From Lampropedia aestuarii (GTDB lineage Bacteria > Pseudomonadota > Gammaproteobacteria > Burkholderiales > Burkholderiaceae_C): a stretch of DNA of 63,421 bases. The number at the start of each line of letters is the position of its first letter. Within the stretch, counting starts at the first letter, position 1. This document shows, piece by piece, positions 47,326-56,709 of the stretch. The position numbers were made by a program, and so were the translations under genes. Where the stretch lies: positions 1 to 63,421 of the forward strand of contig NZ_SSWX01000023.1 of NCBI RefSeq assembly GCF_004803635.1, in the 5' to 3' direction. The notes beneath the pieces were generated by a model. It was given only the letters and a program-made list of their open reading frames with translations, did not search any database and was not told where the DNA came from.

Positions 47326-50019
47326 ATGGACCAACACTATCTGTCTGCCTTGTTTGACCCGCAATCGATTTTGCTATTCACCGGCTCCAGCAAACACCCC
47401 GAGGCACAAACACCCCAGGCCAAAGCCTTGCACAGCAACCTGAATGAAGACACGTTCAAGGGCAAGATCACCAGGCTCGATAGTACAACAACCGGCACAC
47501 TGGCGGACCTGGCCTCGACCAAAGCGGATCTGGCCGTGATTGCCTTGCCACACGATGAGATCATGTCGGCGCTGGAGTTGGCAGGCCGGGTCAAAGTCAA
47601 GGCCGCCATTGTGTTGTCTGCAGGCGTGGACAGCACGCTAGCCAATGCCATGCACCGCCTGGCACAGCACTTGGGCATCTGGCTATTGGGCCCCAATAGC
47701 CAAGGCCTGCAGCGCCCCTACCTGCAGCTCAATGCCGGCGTGATTGGGCCTTTGGCCAGTCAAGGGCAATTGGCGCTGGTGGCACAATCGGGCGCGCTCA
47801 CAGCCTCCATTCTGGACTGGGCCAGGCACAATGATGTGGGCTTCTCAACAGTGGTCTCGCCAGGGCCTTTGTCGCATGTCAAATTGGCCGATGTGCTGGA
47901 CTTTCTGGCCACCGACCGACGCACCTCGGGCATTGTGATGTATATGGAAGGCATCAGCAATGCGCGGCGCTTTACCAGCGCGCTGCGCGCTGCCGCCCAC
48001 TCCAAGCCGGTGGTGGTACTCAAGGCTGGCCGCAAGGCGGCTGGCACGGTGGCAGCGCAAACCCACTCCAGCGCGGTTGTAGGCAGTGACGATGTATTTG
48101 ATGCCGTACTGCGCCGTGCTGGCGCCGTGCGGGTGCGCTCATTCGTTGAGCTGTTCTCCGCAGCCAAGTGCCTGGCGTCGCGCTATCGGCCCGTGGGCAA
48201 ACGTCTGGGCATCATCACCAACGGCGGCGGCCCCGGTGTACTGGCGGCCGACTGGACCAATGAAATGGGACTGGAGCTGGGCACGCTGTCCGAGCAGGTC
48301 GCGCAGGAGCTCAAGCCCTTGCTCACGCCCAATGCCAGCCTGACTGACCTGATTGATGTCTCAGAAGAAGCCGGCCCGGCAGAATTCAGAGCCGCTCTGG
48401 AAGCGACCGCGCGTGACAAGAGCATCCATGGCATTTTGCTGATCTTCTCGCCCAAATGGGGCATTGATCCGGACCAGGTGGCGCAGCAACTGATTGAAAT
48501 GCGGCCGCAATTGAAGAAACCGTTGATCGCCTGCTGGATGGGCGAGCAGTCCGTAGGCCAAGCGCGCAAAAAACTCTCGGCCGCGCAAATCCCCACCTTC
48601 CGCACGCCGGAGGCGGCCGTCGGTGCGTTCTCCAACATCGCCTCGTTCTACCAGAACCAGCAGCTTCTACAGCAAACACCGCCGCCACTGAGCTCCAACC
48701 TTGCCAGCCCCGATGTCGAAGGCGCACGCTTATTGATTGAAGGCGTGCTGGCTGAGCGGCGCCACATCCTCACTGAAATGGAGTCCAAGGCGCTGCTGTC
48801 GTCCTTTCATATTCCAGTGACGCAAACCCTGCTGGCGCGCAGCCCAGCCGAGGCCATGATGATTGGTGCGCAACTGGGCTTTCCCGTGGCCCTGAAGATT
48901 GACTCGCCCGATATTTCCCACAAATCGGATGTCGGAGGCGTGGCCTTGAACGTCATGAGCGCGACTGCGATTCGCGATGTCTACAACGACATGATCGCCA
49001 ATGTGCGTGAGCTGCGCCCACAAGCGCGTATCAATGGCGTCACGGTGCAAACCATGGCACGCAAAAGCCGTGGACGTGAGCTCTACATTGGCGTGGTCAC
49101 CGACGATCCGTTTGGCCCTGTCATCGCCTTCGGTGCTGGTGGCACCATGATCGAGCTGATGGCCGACCATGCCATGGAATTGCCGCCGCTCAACCAGTTT
49201 TTGGCCAAGCGCCTGATTGAGCGCTCACGCGCCTCGGAAACCTTGCAGGAATGGCGTGGTGCAAAGGCGGTCGACCGCCAAGCACTTGAGCAAGTATTGC
49301 TGCGCGTCTCGGAAATGGTCTGCGCACTGCCACAACTGCGCGAGATGGACATCAACCCGATCATCGTCGATGAGAACGGTGTGATTGCCGTCGATGCGCG
49401 CATTGTCGTGGGCTCGGCAGCACAAACCTCGCCTGGTCGCTCAGGCAAATATGGGCACTTGTCGATCCTGCCCTACCCTAGTGCCTATGACCAGATTTGG
49501 CCCTTGCGCGGCGGCAATGAGTACCGCGTCCGCCCCATTCACCCCGATGATGCCCAAGGTCTGCAAGACCTGGTCAAGCGCATCAAACCCGAAAGCCGCT
49601 ACTTCCGCTTTGTCTCGCGTCTCTCGGAGCTGCCGCCCTCGATGCTGGCCCAATTCACCCTGATCGACTACGACCGCGAAATGGCCTTGTGTGCGGTGAT
49701 TGAGGAAGACCATTTGGACGAGCAAGGCCGCAAACACATACGTGAGCGCATCATTGGCGTCTCGCGCTATGTGACCAACCCTGATCAAACCAGCTGCGAG
49801 TTTTCCTTGCTGGTCGACGACCAGTTTGTGGGCCAGGGGCTGGGTTCGCGCCTGATGCACAGCATCATGGATGTGGCGCGCGACAAAGGCCTGGAAGAAA
49901 TCATCGGACTGGTGCTGACCACCAACGACGGTATGCTGCGTCTGATGCGCAGCTTGGGCTTTAGCATCAAAGCCTACCCCGATGACCCAGAGTTCCGGCT
50001 GGTCACGCACAGCTTGTAA
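47326..50019 (+). CDS. Pat-like acyl-CoA synthetase/GNAT protein acetyltransferase
   Basis: A large fusion of 897 residues. In order: a CoA-binding Rossmann domain (about 1-130), two succinyl-CoA-ligase-like domains (about 145-450; ITNGGGPGVLAADW), an ATP-grasp domain (about 490-705; SPDISHKSDVGGVALNV, EMDINPIIVD) and a C-terminal GNAT domain (about 735-895; FSLLVDDQFVGQGLGSRLM). This is the architecture of Pat/PatZ enzymes that acetylate acetyl-CoA synthetase and other proteins. Whether the synthetase part is active is not clear from sequence. The start at 47326 fits the family N-terminus (HYLSALFDPQSI). Confidence 0.92.
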   Translation: MDQHYLSALFDPQSILLFTGSSKHPEAQTPQAKALHSNLNEDTFKGKITRLDSTTTGTLADLASTKADLAVIALPHDEIMSALELAGRVKVKAAIVLSAGVDSTLANAMHRLAQHLGIWLLGPNSQGLQRPYLQLNAGVIGPLASQGQLALVAQSGALTASILDWARHNDVGFSTVVSPGPLSHVKLADVLDFLATDRRTSGIVMYMEGISNARRFTSALRAAAHSKPVVVLKAGRKAAGTVAAQTHSSAVVGSDDVFDAVLRRAGAVRVRSFVELFSAAKCLASRYRPVGKRLGIITNGGGPGVLAADWTNEMGLELGTLSEQVAQELKPLLTPNASLTDLIDVSEEAGPAEFRAALEATARDKSIHGILLIFSPKWGIDPDQVAQQLIEMRPQLKKPLIACWMGEQSVGQARKKLSAAQIPTFRTPEAAVGAFSNIASFYQNQQLLQQTPPPLSSNLASPDVEGARLLIEGVLAERRHILTEMESKALLSSFHIPVTQTLLARSPAEAMMIGAQLGFPVALKIDSPDISHKSDVGGVALNVMSATAIRDVYNDMIANVRELRPQARINGVTVQTMARKSRGRELYIGVVTDDPFGPVIAFGAGGTMIELMADHAMELPPLNQFLAKRLIERSRASETLQEWRGAKAVDRQALEQVLLRVSEMVCALPQLREMDINPIIVDENGVIAVDARIVVGSAAQTSPGRSGKYGHLSILPYPSAYDQIWPLRGGNEYRVRPIHPDDAQGLQDLVKRIKPESRYFRFVSRLSELPPSMLAQFTLIDYDREMALCAVIEEDHLDEQGRKHIRERIIGVSRYVTNPDQTSCEFSLLVDDQFVGQGLGSRLMHSIMDVARDKGLEEIIGLVLTTNDGMLRLMRSLGFSIKAYPDDPEFRLVTHSL

Positions 50020-50022
50020 AAA

Positions 50023-50062
50023 CCTGTTTACGATCTTTTCGCAGACCGCGTTCAGCTGGTCT
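50023..50062. repeat. Dispersed repeat end after the Pat-like gene
   Basis: ACCTGTTTACGATCT-TTCGCAGACCGC-TT nearly matches, on the opposite strand, the sequence at about 60650-60688 (26 of 28 bases in the shared core). It begins right after the stop of the Pat-like gene. Confidence 0.65.
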
Positions 50063-50070
50063 AAAAACAA

Positions 50071-50105
50071 AAACCACTGCGGCGCAGGCTGCAGTGGTTT
50101 TTTTT
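50071..50105. terminator. Bidirectional terminator between the Pat-like gene and ppa
   Basis: A 10-bp perfect stem (AAACCACTGC at 50071-50080, complement at 50091-50100) is followed by eight T on the plus strand and a T-rich tail on the minus strand. It serves both convergent genes. Confidence 0.92.
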
Positions 50106-50160
50106 GTTGGCCGCCTCTCTAGCGCATCAGCGCCAGACAGGCACGGCCCACACACAAAGC

Positions 50161-50688
50161 TTATTTGCTCACGTTGGCAATACCATCCACGATTTCTTTG
50201 TGCGCATCTTCAATGCCACTCCAGCCCAGCACTTTGACCCATTTGCCTTTTTCCAGGTCTTTGTAGTGCTCAAAGAAGTGGCTGATGGCGTTCAATGTGC
50301 CTTCGTTGACGTCGGCAATGCTTTTGAGGTGGGCGTATGCGGGCAGAATTTTTTCGGTAGGCACAGCCAGCACCTTGCCATCCACACCCGACTCGTCTTC
50401 CATACGCAAGATACCCAGAGCGCGGCAAGGCACGACAACGCCTGGCTGCAGCGCGTATGGGGTCAGAACCAGCACGTCCACTGGATCGCCGTCACCGGAG
50501 AGGGTTTGTGGCACATAGCCGTAGTTGGCTGGGTAGAACATGGCGGTGTTGATGAAACGATCAACAAAAATGGCGCCAGTTTCCTTGTCTACCTCGTACT
50601 TGATAGGATCCGAATTTTGAGGAATTTCAATAATGACGTTAAAAACTTCTGGAGCTTTGCTGCCGGCCGGAACGTTGTTCAAGGACAT
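50161..50688 (-). CDS. ppa: Inorganic pyrophosphatase
   Basis: A soluble family I pyrophosphatase of 175 residues that hydrolyses pyrophosphate and pulls biosynthetic reactions forward. The signature [10 protein letters not shown] and other conserved acidic positions are present ([30 protein letters not shown]). Length is normal. It is a single-gene unit, ending at the shared bidirectional terminator. Confidence 0.96.
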   Translation of the reverse strand: MSLNNVPAGSKAPEVFNVIIEIPQNSDPIKYEVDKETGAIFVDRFINTAMFYPANYGYVPQTLSGDGDPVDVLVLTPYALQPGVVVPCRALGILRMEDESGVDGKVLAVPTEKILPAYAHLKSIADVNEGTLNAISHFFEHYKDLEKGKWVKVLGWSGIEDAHKEIVDGIANVSK

Positions 50689-50811
50689 GGTATGGACTCA
50701 AAGGAGAGAGAGTTGAAAGAATCCGGCATTCTATACGCCAGCATTCAGCTCAAATCAATTGCTGTGCAAACTAGTCCAAGACAAAAGTCACAGGCTCTTA
50801 GTCAGCACAAT

Positions 50812-50839
50812 AGAAAAAGTCCGCATCTGGGGCGGACTT
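50812..50839 (-). terminator. Rho-independent terminator after bcp
   Basis: AAGTCCGC (50817-50824) pairs with GCGGACTT (50832-50839) and is followed on the minus strand by five T. It lies 69 bases after the bcp stop. Confidence 0.85.
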
Positions 50840-50907
50840 GAGATTGAATCGAATTTGGTGTGACCCTATCGAATAGCCAGCTGCCACAAGCAACAACTGG
50901 CGGTAAA

Positions 50908-51396
50908 TCAGGCCACTTGTTTTTCAGCGCCGCTCAATGCTTTGACGGCTTTGAGCACGTCATCGACATGGCCTGGCACTTTCAGACCGCGCCACTCTTG
51001 CACCAACACACCATCGGCGTTGATCAGGAAAGTACTGCGCTCAATGCCTTTGACTTTTTTGCCATACATGATCTTGTTTTTCACAACACCAAACATGTGA
51101 CACATCTTCTCTTCTGTGTCGGCAATCAGCTCAAACGGCAGATCGAGTTTTTCCTTAAAACCATCGTGAGATTTCATGTTGTCGCGGGAGACGCCAAACA
51201 CTTCAGCGCCAAGTTTGACAAACTTGTCATACTTATCGCGAAACTGCATCGCCTCTGTGGTGCAACCGGGCGTATTGTCCTTTGGATAAAAGTAAAGGAT
51301 CACAATCTGTCCATTGTGCGAGGAATTACTTACTGTCACTCCTCCAGTTGCGCTAGCTTCAAACTCGGGAAGTGGCTTATTGACAACGATCGCCAT
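50908..51396 (-). CDS. bcp: Thioredoxin-dependent peroxiredoxin Bcp
   Basis: A cytoplasmic peroxiredoxin of 162 residues that reduces peroxides. The peroxidatic cysteine is in KDNTPGCTTEA, preceded by YFYPK; FGVVKNKIMYGKKVKGIERSTF is also typical. The ATG at 51396 is the family start; a longer frame reaching 51459 adds an atypical leader. It faces a long leader region with a strong-looking promoter 400 bases upstream, which may serve bcp or a small RNA. Confidence 0.95.
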   Translation of the reverse strand: MAIVVNKPLPEFEASATGGVTVSNSSHNGQIVILYFYPKDNTPGCTTEAMQFRDKYDKFVKLGAEVFGVSRDNMKSHDGFKEKLDLPFELIADTEEKMCHMFGVVKNKIMYGKKVKGIERSTFLINADGVLVQEWRGLKVPGHVDDVLKAVKALSGAEKQVA

Positions 51397-51599
51397 ATTA
51401 ATAGGGTCTCTCAATCTAATGTGTCGTTGAAAAGATGTCGAACCTCGCTCAAACCGCAAAAAAATCTTGACAAGCTGCCAATGACATACAAAACTAGCTG
51501 ACTGGATATATAGGTATAACCAGCCGCTTTTTTGCCTGTCGTTAGGAACAGCTCAAAAAAACTTCACATACTGCGGTTTGCTGCAGCGTATTGCCGCAC

Positions 51600-51808
51600 A
51601 CTACCAAAGACCACTGCCATCAGCGCAAAGAAGTCGTGGTTGGAGTCTTGGCTGCAGCCCCCAGGCCCTTAAGCCAAAGAGTGCAAGCGCACTGTCACTG
51701 GCCGATTTCAGACCAGTTCCCAGACCACCAGTTTTCAAAACCGATTGTCCAGCCAATACCGCTTTTTACGCAAACGCAATGCCATTGCAAGTTGCAGGCC
51801 CGGCGCAA
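51600..51808 (-). ncRNA. Candidate structured small RNA upstream of bcp (possibly 6S-like)
   Basis: No gene fits this 540-base gap, but a promoter (-35 TTTACT, -10 TATAAT, 17-base spacing) points leftward from 51820. The first 200 bases downstream can fold as one long interrupted hairpin: about 51762-51771 pairs with 51623-51633, and 51750-51756 (TTGGCTG) with 51648-51654. The apical stem is AGTGC-GCTT-GCACT. A T run occurs at about 51555-51561. A long hairpin with a central bulge is the general shape of 6S RNA, but I cannot confirm identity. A long bcp leader is the alternative. Confidence 0.35.
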
Positions 51809-51814
51809 CCTCTA

Positions 51815-51843
51815 ATTATAAGCGGTTAGCCTTTACAAGTAAA
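51815..51843 (-). promoter_or_regulatory. Sigma-70-like promoter with overlapping palindrome
   Basis: On the minus strand TTTACT, 17 bases, then a perfect TATAAT. The -35 lies within CCTTTAC-AA-GTAAAGG (51830-51845 on the plus strand), a perfect 7-bp inverted repeat that could be a repressor site. It points away from the Mth938 gene and towards bcp. Confidence 0.55.
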
Positions 51844-51936
51844 GGTATGCGGCCCTTGCAACGAGTATTCTTCTAGGGCAGCTTGCCATTGGTCGATCTG
51901 TGCTAAACGGCGCTGCATATGGCTTGCAGGCACATG

Positions 51937-52317
51937 TCACTCCAAGATCAGCGCAGCCAAGACCTTGCGCCCCTCTCCTGTCAGCACGTTGTAGGTGCGG
52001 CAGGCCGCTGCTGTGTCCATGGTCTCCAAGCCCAGTTGAGCCTGTGCAAAAGGCCTTAGCCATTGCACAGGCGGAAAACGGTTGCGCAAACCGCTACCAA
52101 ACAAGACCACCTGGGCATCTTGCTGCCGGGCCAATTGGGCGATGAGCTGGAGGTCCTCGGCAGTCAATGCGTCGAAGCTGTTGCACTGCCAAGCCTGCAA
52201 AAATCCCTCGCTGCTGAGGATTAGACTGCTCTCAACACGGTTTTGTGGCAATTGAATCCAGCCGGCGCCGTGGCCAATGATGGAGGTCGATTCGGGGTGT
52301 TCTGCGTGGAATTTCAT
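51937..52317 (-). CDS. Mth938-like domain protein
   Basis: A small protein of 126 residues in the Mth938/DUF498 family (related to NDUFAF3). Recognisable parts are IIGHGAGWIQLPQNR, the VVLFGSGLRNRFPP strand-turn and ETMDTAAACRTYNVLTGEGRKV. Function in bacteria is unknown; the eukaryotic relative helps assemble respiratory complex I. It is divergent from alaA. Confidence 0.9.
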   Translation of the reverse strand: MKFHAEHPESTSIIGHGAGWIQLPQNRVESSLILSSEGFLQAWQCNSFDALTAEDLQLIAQLARQQDAQVVLFGSGLRNRFPPVQWLRPFAQAQLGLETMDTAAACRTYNVLTGEGRKVLAALILE

Positions 52318-52419
52318 GAAGCAAGTGTGGATCTATGCAAATATCAGGAATCAACCCCGATCAAGTGTGGTCAAATTATAGGTTTCCTCCCATCCCCATT
52401 TCAGGCTAGAGGTATCTTC

Positions 52420-53721
52420 ATGAAACCGATTCGCAAGTCCACCAAGTTGGCACATGTTCTCTACGACATTCGAGGCCCGATTGTCGAAGAGGCGCGCCGC
52501 ATGGAAGACGAAGGTCAAAAAGTCATCAAACTCAATATTGGTAACTTGGCCGCGTTTGGATTTGATGCCCCCGAAGAAGTCCAGCAGGACATGATCCGCA
52601 ATCTGCCGGCCTCTGCGGGCTACTCCGACAGCAAAGGTATTTTTGCAGCGCGCAAAGCAGTGATGCATGAAACCCAGCGCCAAGGCATTGCAGGCGTCAC
52701 TCTCAACGACGTGTACTTGGGCAATGGCGCCAGTGACCTGATCGCCATGGCCACTAACGCGTTGCTGGACGACGGTGACGAGTTGTTGCTGCCCGCACCG
52801 GACTACCCGCTGTGGACCGCCGTGACCAACCTCTCTGGTGGCACGCCGGTGCATTACCTGTGCGATGAAAACCATAACTGGGAGCCGGATCTCAACGACA
52901 TCCGCAGCAAAATCACCCCCCGCACCAAGGGCATCGTGGTGATCAACCCCAACAACCCCACTGGGGTGATCTATTCCCTCAAGACCTTGCAAGGCATTAT
53001 CGAGATTGCGCGCGAGCACAATCTGGTGATTCTGGCCGATGAGGTATACGACAAGGTCTTGTACGACGCCAATACCCACACCGCGATTGCCAGCCTCTCC
53101 AGCGATGTGCTGACATTGACCTTCAACTCGCTGTCCAAAAGCTACCGCTCCTGCGGCTACCGTGCGGGCTGGATGGTAGTTTCTGGCGACAAACACAGCG
53201 CCAAGGACTATATTGAAGGTTTGGATATGCTGGCCAATATGCGCCTGTGCTCCAACGTACCTGGCCAATGGGCGATTCAAACTGCACTGGGTGGCTACCA
53301 AAGCATCAACGAGCTGACGTGTGAAGGTGGCCGCCTGCGGCGCCAACGCGATCTGGCCTACGAGCTGATCACGGCCATTCCAGGTGTGAGCTGCGTCAAG
53401 CCCCAAGCCACGCTGTACATGTTCCCCAAACTGGATTTGGAGATGTACCCCATAGCCGATGACCGCCAGTTTTTCCTCGAACTGCTCAAGGAAACCCGTG
53501 TGATGCTGGTGCAAGGCACAGGCTTTAACTGGACCAAACCAGACCATTTCCGCATCGTGTTCTTGCCGCATGAACCCGATCTGCGCGAAGCCATTGAGCG
53601 CATTGCGCGCTTCTTGAAAACGGTGCGCGAACGTGCTGCTGCTCGTAAAACCGGCAGCAACATCGCCGCCGCCCCAACCGCCGCTCTGGAAAGCGCGGCG
53701 GCCAGCACCACTGACAGCTAA
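52420..53721 (+). CDS. alaA: Alanine-type aminotransferase, AlaA family
   Basis: A PLP-dependent class I aminotransferase of 433 residues, close to E. coli AlaA (YfbQ), which makes alanine from pyruvate and glutamate. Matching motifs are YDIRGPIVEEA, LNIGN, PAPDYPLWTAV, NPNNPTGVIYS and the PLP lysine in NSLSKSYRSCGYRAGWM. AGAGG before the ATG at 52420 fixes the start. The last 30 residues are a low-complexity Ala/Thr/Ser tail. It precedes hom and thrC in the same direction, with 96 bases to hom. Confidence 0.93.
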   Translation: MKPIRKSTKLAHVLYDIRGPIVEEARRMEDEGQKVIKLNIGNLAAFGFDAPEEVQQDMIRNLPASAGYSDSKGIFAARKAVMHETQRQGIAGVTLNDVYLGNGASDLIAMATNALLDDGDELLLPAPDYPLWTAVTNLSGGTPVHYLCDENHNWEPDLNDIRSKITPRTKGIVVINPNNPTGVIYSLKTLQGIIEIAREHNLVILADEVYDKVLYDANTHTAIASLSSDVLTLTFNSLSKSYRSCGYRAGWMVVSGDKHSAKDYIEGLDMLANMRLCSNVPGQWAIQTALGGYQSINELTCEGGRLRRQRDLAYELITAIPGVSCVKPQATLYMFPKLDLEMYPIADDRQFFLELLKETRVMLVQGTGFNWTKPDHFRIVFLPHEPDLREAIERIARFLKTVRERAAARKTGSNIAAAPTAALESAAASTTDS

Positions 53722-53817
53722 AGCAGTTTTCTGCCCCACCCTGTTGGTGACGACAGGTTTGCAGTGCGCAAGCGCTGCAAACTATTCACTTATCTCTCGT
53801 TCAAATCAACCCATACC

Positions 53818-55152
53818 ATGAACCGCATCAGAGTAGGCCTTCTTGGCATCGGCACCGTCGGTGCCGGCACCTTCACCGTCCTCAAACGCAACCAAGAAGA
53901 AATCAGCCGCCGTGCTGGCCACGAAATTACGATTACAGTCGTGGCCGATCTGGATACCAACCGTGCGCGCAGCATTGTGGGCGACGACGTCGAAGTTGTG
54001 GCCGACGCACAGCAAGTGGTGACACGCGATGACGTGGATGTGGTGATTGAGTTGATTGGCGGCTACGGCATTGCCAAAACCCTCGTTTTGGCCGCAATTG
54101 AAGCCGGCAAGCACGTGGTCACCGCCAACAAAGCATTGCTGGCGGTGCACGGCACCGAGATTTTTGCAGCGGCTGCGCGCAAGGGCGTGATCGTCGCCTA
54201 TGAGGCGGCGGTCGCCGGTGGCATCCCAATCATCAAAGCGCTGCGCGAAGGCCTGGTGGCCAACCGCATTGACTGGGTGGCCGGCATTGTCAACGGCACA
54301 ACCAACTTCATCTTGTCGGAAATGCGCGACAAAGGCCTGGACTTTGGCACGGTACTCAAAGAAGCCCAGCGCCTGGGTTATGCCGAAGCCGACCCGACCT
54401 TTGACATCGAAGGCATTGATGCCGCCCACAAAACCGCATTGATGAGCGCGATTGCTTTTGGTATTCCGGTGCAGTTTGACAAGGCCCATATCGAGGGCAT
54501 CACCAAGCTCGAGCGCATCGACATCCAGTACGCCGAACAGCTTGGCTACCGCATCAAGCTGCTGGGCATTGCCAAGCGTGCAGACAAAGGCATTGAGCTG
54601 CGCGTACACCCATCGCTGGTGCCAACCCGCCGCCTGATTGCCAGCGTCGAAGGCGCCATGAACGCCGTGGTCGTGCATGGTGATGCGCTGGGCACTACGC
54701 TGTACTACGGCGCAGGTGCAGGCTCTGAACCAACGGCCAGCGCGGTGATTGCCGACCTCGTTGACATCGCCCGCCTGCAAGGTGCCGACCCAGCCCACTA
54801 CACTCCGGTGCTGGGCTTCCAATCGGCCAGCTTGAACGCAGCCCAAAACAATCTGCCAGTGCTGCCAATTGAAGAGGTCGTCACCAGCTACTACTTGCGT
54901 GCACGCGTAGCTGATGAGCCCGGCGTATTGGCCCAAATCACCACCATCCTGTCCAACCATGGCGTCAGCATCGACGCGCTGCTGCAGCGTGAATCCGACG
55001 ACGTGCTGGGCGAAGGCGCGGACCAGACCGACTTGATCATTCTGACCCACCGCACCCGCGAAGGCACAATGAATGATGCACTGGCCACCATCCAGGCACT
55101 GCCCACCGTCTTGGGCTCGGTCGTGCGCCTGCGCAAAGAAGAACTGAACTGA
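53818..55152 (+). CDS. hom: Homoserine dehydrogenase
   Basis: The 444-residue monofunctional enzyme that reduces aspartate semialdehyde to homoserine. The N-terminal nucleotide-binding motif is GLLGIGTVGAGTF; the catalytic domain has TANKALLAVHG, AAVAGGIPIIKALREGL and GIVNGTTNFIL with YAEADPTFDIEGIDAAHK; a C-terminal ACT domain (about 355-440) gives feedback control by threonine. It is 14 bases before thrC, forming a threonine operon. Confidence 0.97.
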   Translation: MNRIRVGLLGIGTVGAGTFTVLKRNQEEISRRAGHEITITVVADLDTNRARSIVGDDVEVVADAQQVVTRDDVDVVIELIGGYGIAKTLVLAAIEAGKHVVTANKALLAVHGTEIFAAAARKGVIVAYEAAVAGGIPIIKALREGLVANRIDWVAGIVNGTTNFILSEMRDKGLDFGTVLKEAQRLGYAEADPTFDIEGIDAAHKTALMSAIAFGIPVQFDKAHIEGITKLERIDIQYAEQLGYRIKLLGIAKRADKGIELRVHPSLVPTRRLIASVEGAMNAVVVHGDALGTTLYYGAGAGSEPTASAVIADLVDIARLQGADPAHYTPVLGFQSASLNAAQNNLPVLPIEEVVTSYYLRARVADEPGVLAQITTILSNHGVSIDALLQRESDDVLGEGADQTDLIILTHRTREGTMNDALATIQALPTVLGSVVRLRKEELN

Positions 55153-55166
55153 GTCAGGAGCGATTG

Positions 55167-56600
55167 ATGCAATACCTCTCCACCCGTGGCGATCCTGAGC
55201 GCAAACGCTTTTGCGACATCTTGCTCGAAGGCTTGGCGCCCGATGGCGGCCTGTACCTGCCAGAGCACTATCCGAACATCAGCGCGCAATTGCCAGCGCT
55301 GCGCACGATCTACCAAGAGCAAGGCTATGCCGAGCTGGCGTTTGCGATCCTGTCGCTGTACATCGACGACATCCCCGCCGATGATCTGCGCGCCTTGACC
55401 CACAAAACCTATACCAAAGCAGTTTTTGGCACGGATGCCATCACACCGGTACGCGAGTTGGAGCAAGGGCTGTGGCTGGAAGGCCTGTCCAACGGCCCAA
55501 CGCTGGCCTTCAAAGACATGGCCATGCAGCTGCTGGGCAACCTGTTTGAGTACGAACTCGCACGCCGCAAGGCCGAGCTGAATATCCTGGGTGCCACCTC
55601 GGGTGACACCGGCAGTGCAGCCGAATACGCCATGCGCGGCAAACAAGGCGTGCGCGTCTTCATGCTCAGCCCACATGGCCGCATGAGTCCATTCCAGCAG
55701 GCCCAAATGTTCAGCCTGCAAGATGCCAATATCTTCAATATCGCCGTTGAAGGCGTCTTCGATGATTGCCAGGACATTGTCAAAGCGGTCAGCAATGACT
55801 TGTCTTTCAAGCAGCAGTACAAAATTGGCACGGTGAATTCGATCAACTGGGCGCGTTTGCTGGCCCAGGTCGTCTACTACTTTGCGGGTTATTTCCAGGT
55901 CACCAAGAACGACAGCGAACCAGTCTCGTTCACCGTCCCGAGTGGCAACTTTGGCAATATCTGCGCTGGCCATGTGGCGCGCCAAATGGGCTTGCCGATC
56001 AAGCAACTGGTAGTTGCGACCAATGAAAACGACGTGCTCGACGAGTTCTTCAAAACCGGGATTTACCGCCCAAGAAGCAGCGCCAATACGCTGGAGACCT
56101 CCAGCCCGTCAATGGACATCTCCAAAGCCAGCAACTTCGAGCGCTTTGTGTTTGACCTGCTGGGGCGCAACAGCGCCGAGCTGAAAACCCTGTTCACGAC
56201 CACCTTGGCCGAACAAGGCTTTTTCGACCTCAGTGCAGATCCACGCTTTCAAACACAGCATGCGCGTTTTGGCTTTGTGAGCGGACGCAGCACCCATGCT
56301 GACCGACTGGCAACCATCCGTGCGGTCTGGCAAGGCCACCAACAAGAGATCGACACACACACCGCAGACGCGGTCAAAGTCGCACGTGAAGTGCGTCAGG
56401 CTGGTGACGAACCGATGCTGGTGCTGGAGACTGCACTGCCGATCAAATTCAGCGCAACGATTATTGAAGCCCTGGGCCATGAGCCGCAACGCCCTGCAGC
56501 CTTCAACGGCATCGAAGACCTGCCCAAACGCGTGCAAGTTTTGCCTGCCGATGTACAGCAGATCAAAGCCGTGATCGAACAAGCAACGCAAGCTGTTTAA
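55167..56600 (+). CDS. thrC: Threonine synthase
   Basis: A PLP enzyme of 477 residues that converts phosphohomoserine to threonine. The start MQYLSTRGD and the PLP lysine motif LAFKDMAMQLLG are typical, as are LGATSGDTGSAA and TVPSGNFGNICAGH. AGGAG 6 bases before the ATG at 55167 decides the start over the TTG just upstream. It closes the hom-thrC unit; no thrB lies here. Confidence 0.97.
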   Translation: MQYLSTRGDPERKRFCDILLEGLAPDGGLYLPEHYPNISAQLPALRTIYQEQGYAELAFAILSLYIDDIPADDLRALTHKTYTKAVFGTDAITPVRELEQGLWLEGLSNGPTLAFKDMAMQLLGNLFEYELARRKAELNILGATSGDTGSAAEYAMRGKQGVRVFMLSPHGRMSPFQQAQMFSLQDANIFNIAVEGVFDDCQDIVKAVSNDLSFKQQYKIGTVNSINWARLLAQVVYYFAGYFQVTKNDSEPVSFTVPSGNFGNICAGHVARQMGLPIKQLVVATNENDVLDEFFKTGIYRPRSSANTLETSSPSMDISKASNFERFVFDLLGRNSAELKTLFTTTLAEQGFFDLSADPRFQTQHARFGFVSGRSTHADRLATIRAVWQGHQQEIDTHTADAVKVAREVRQAGDEPMLVLETALPIKFSATIIEALGHEPQRPAAFNGIEDLPKRVQVLPADVQQIKAVIEQATQAV

Positions 56601-56632
56601 GCCTTCGCACACTGCGATCATTCGATCCGAAC

Positions 56633-56668
56633 ACCGCCTGCAAGAGCTCTCTTGCAGGCGGTTTTTTT
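56633..56668 (+). terminator. Rho-independent terminator after thrC
   Basis: A 12-bp perfect stem (CCGCCTGCAAGA at 56634-56645 with its complement at 56650-56661) and seven T residues, 33 bases after the thrC stop. Confidence 0.95.
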
Positions 56669-56709
56669 AGTAAGCTGTCAGCCTCATCACACAAAGAAAG
56701 CCATACCAA

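Noticed and set aside
52540-52570. AlaA reads GNLAAFGF instead of the GNPAPFGF of the E. coli enzyme
   Set aside because: As I recall the family, betaproteobacterial relatives have similar GNLA-type sequences, so this is probably a lineage trait and not damage.
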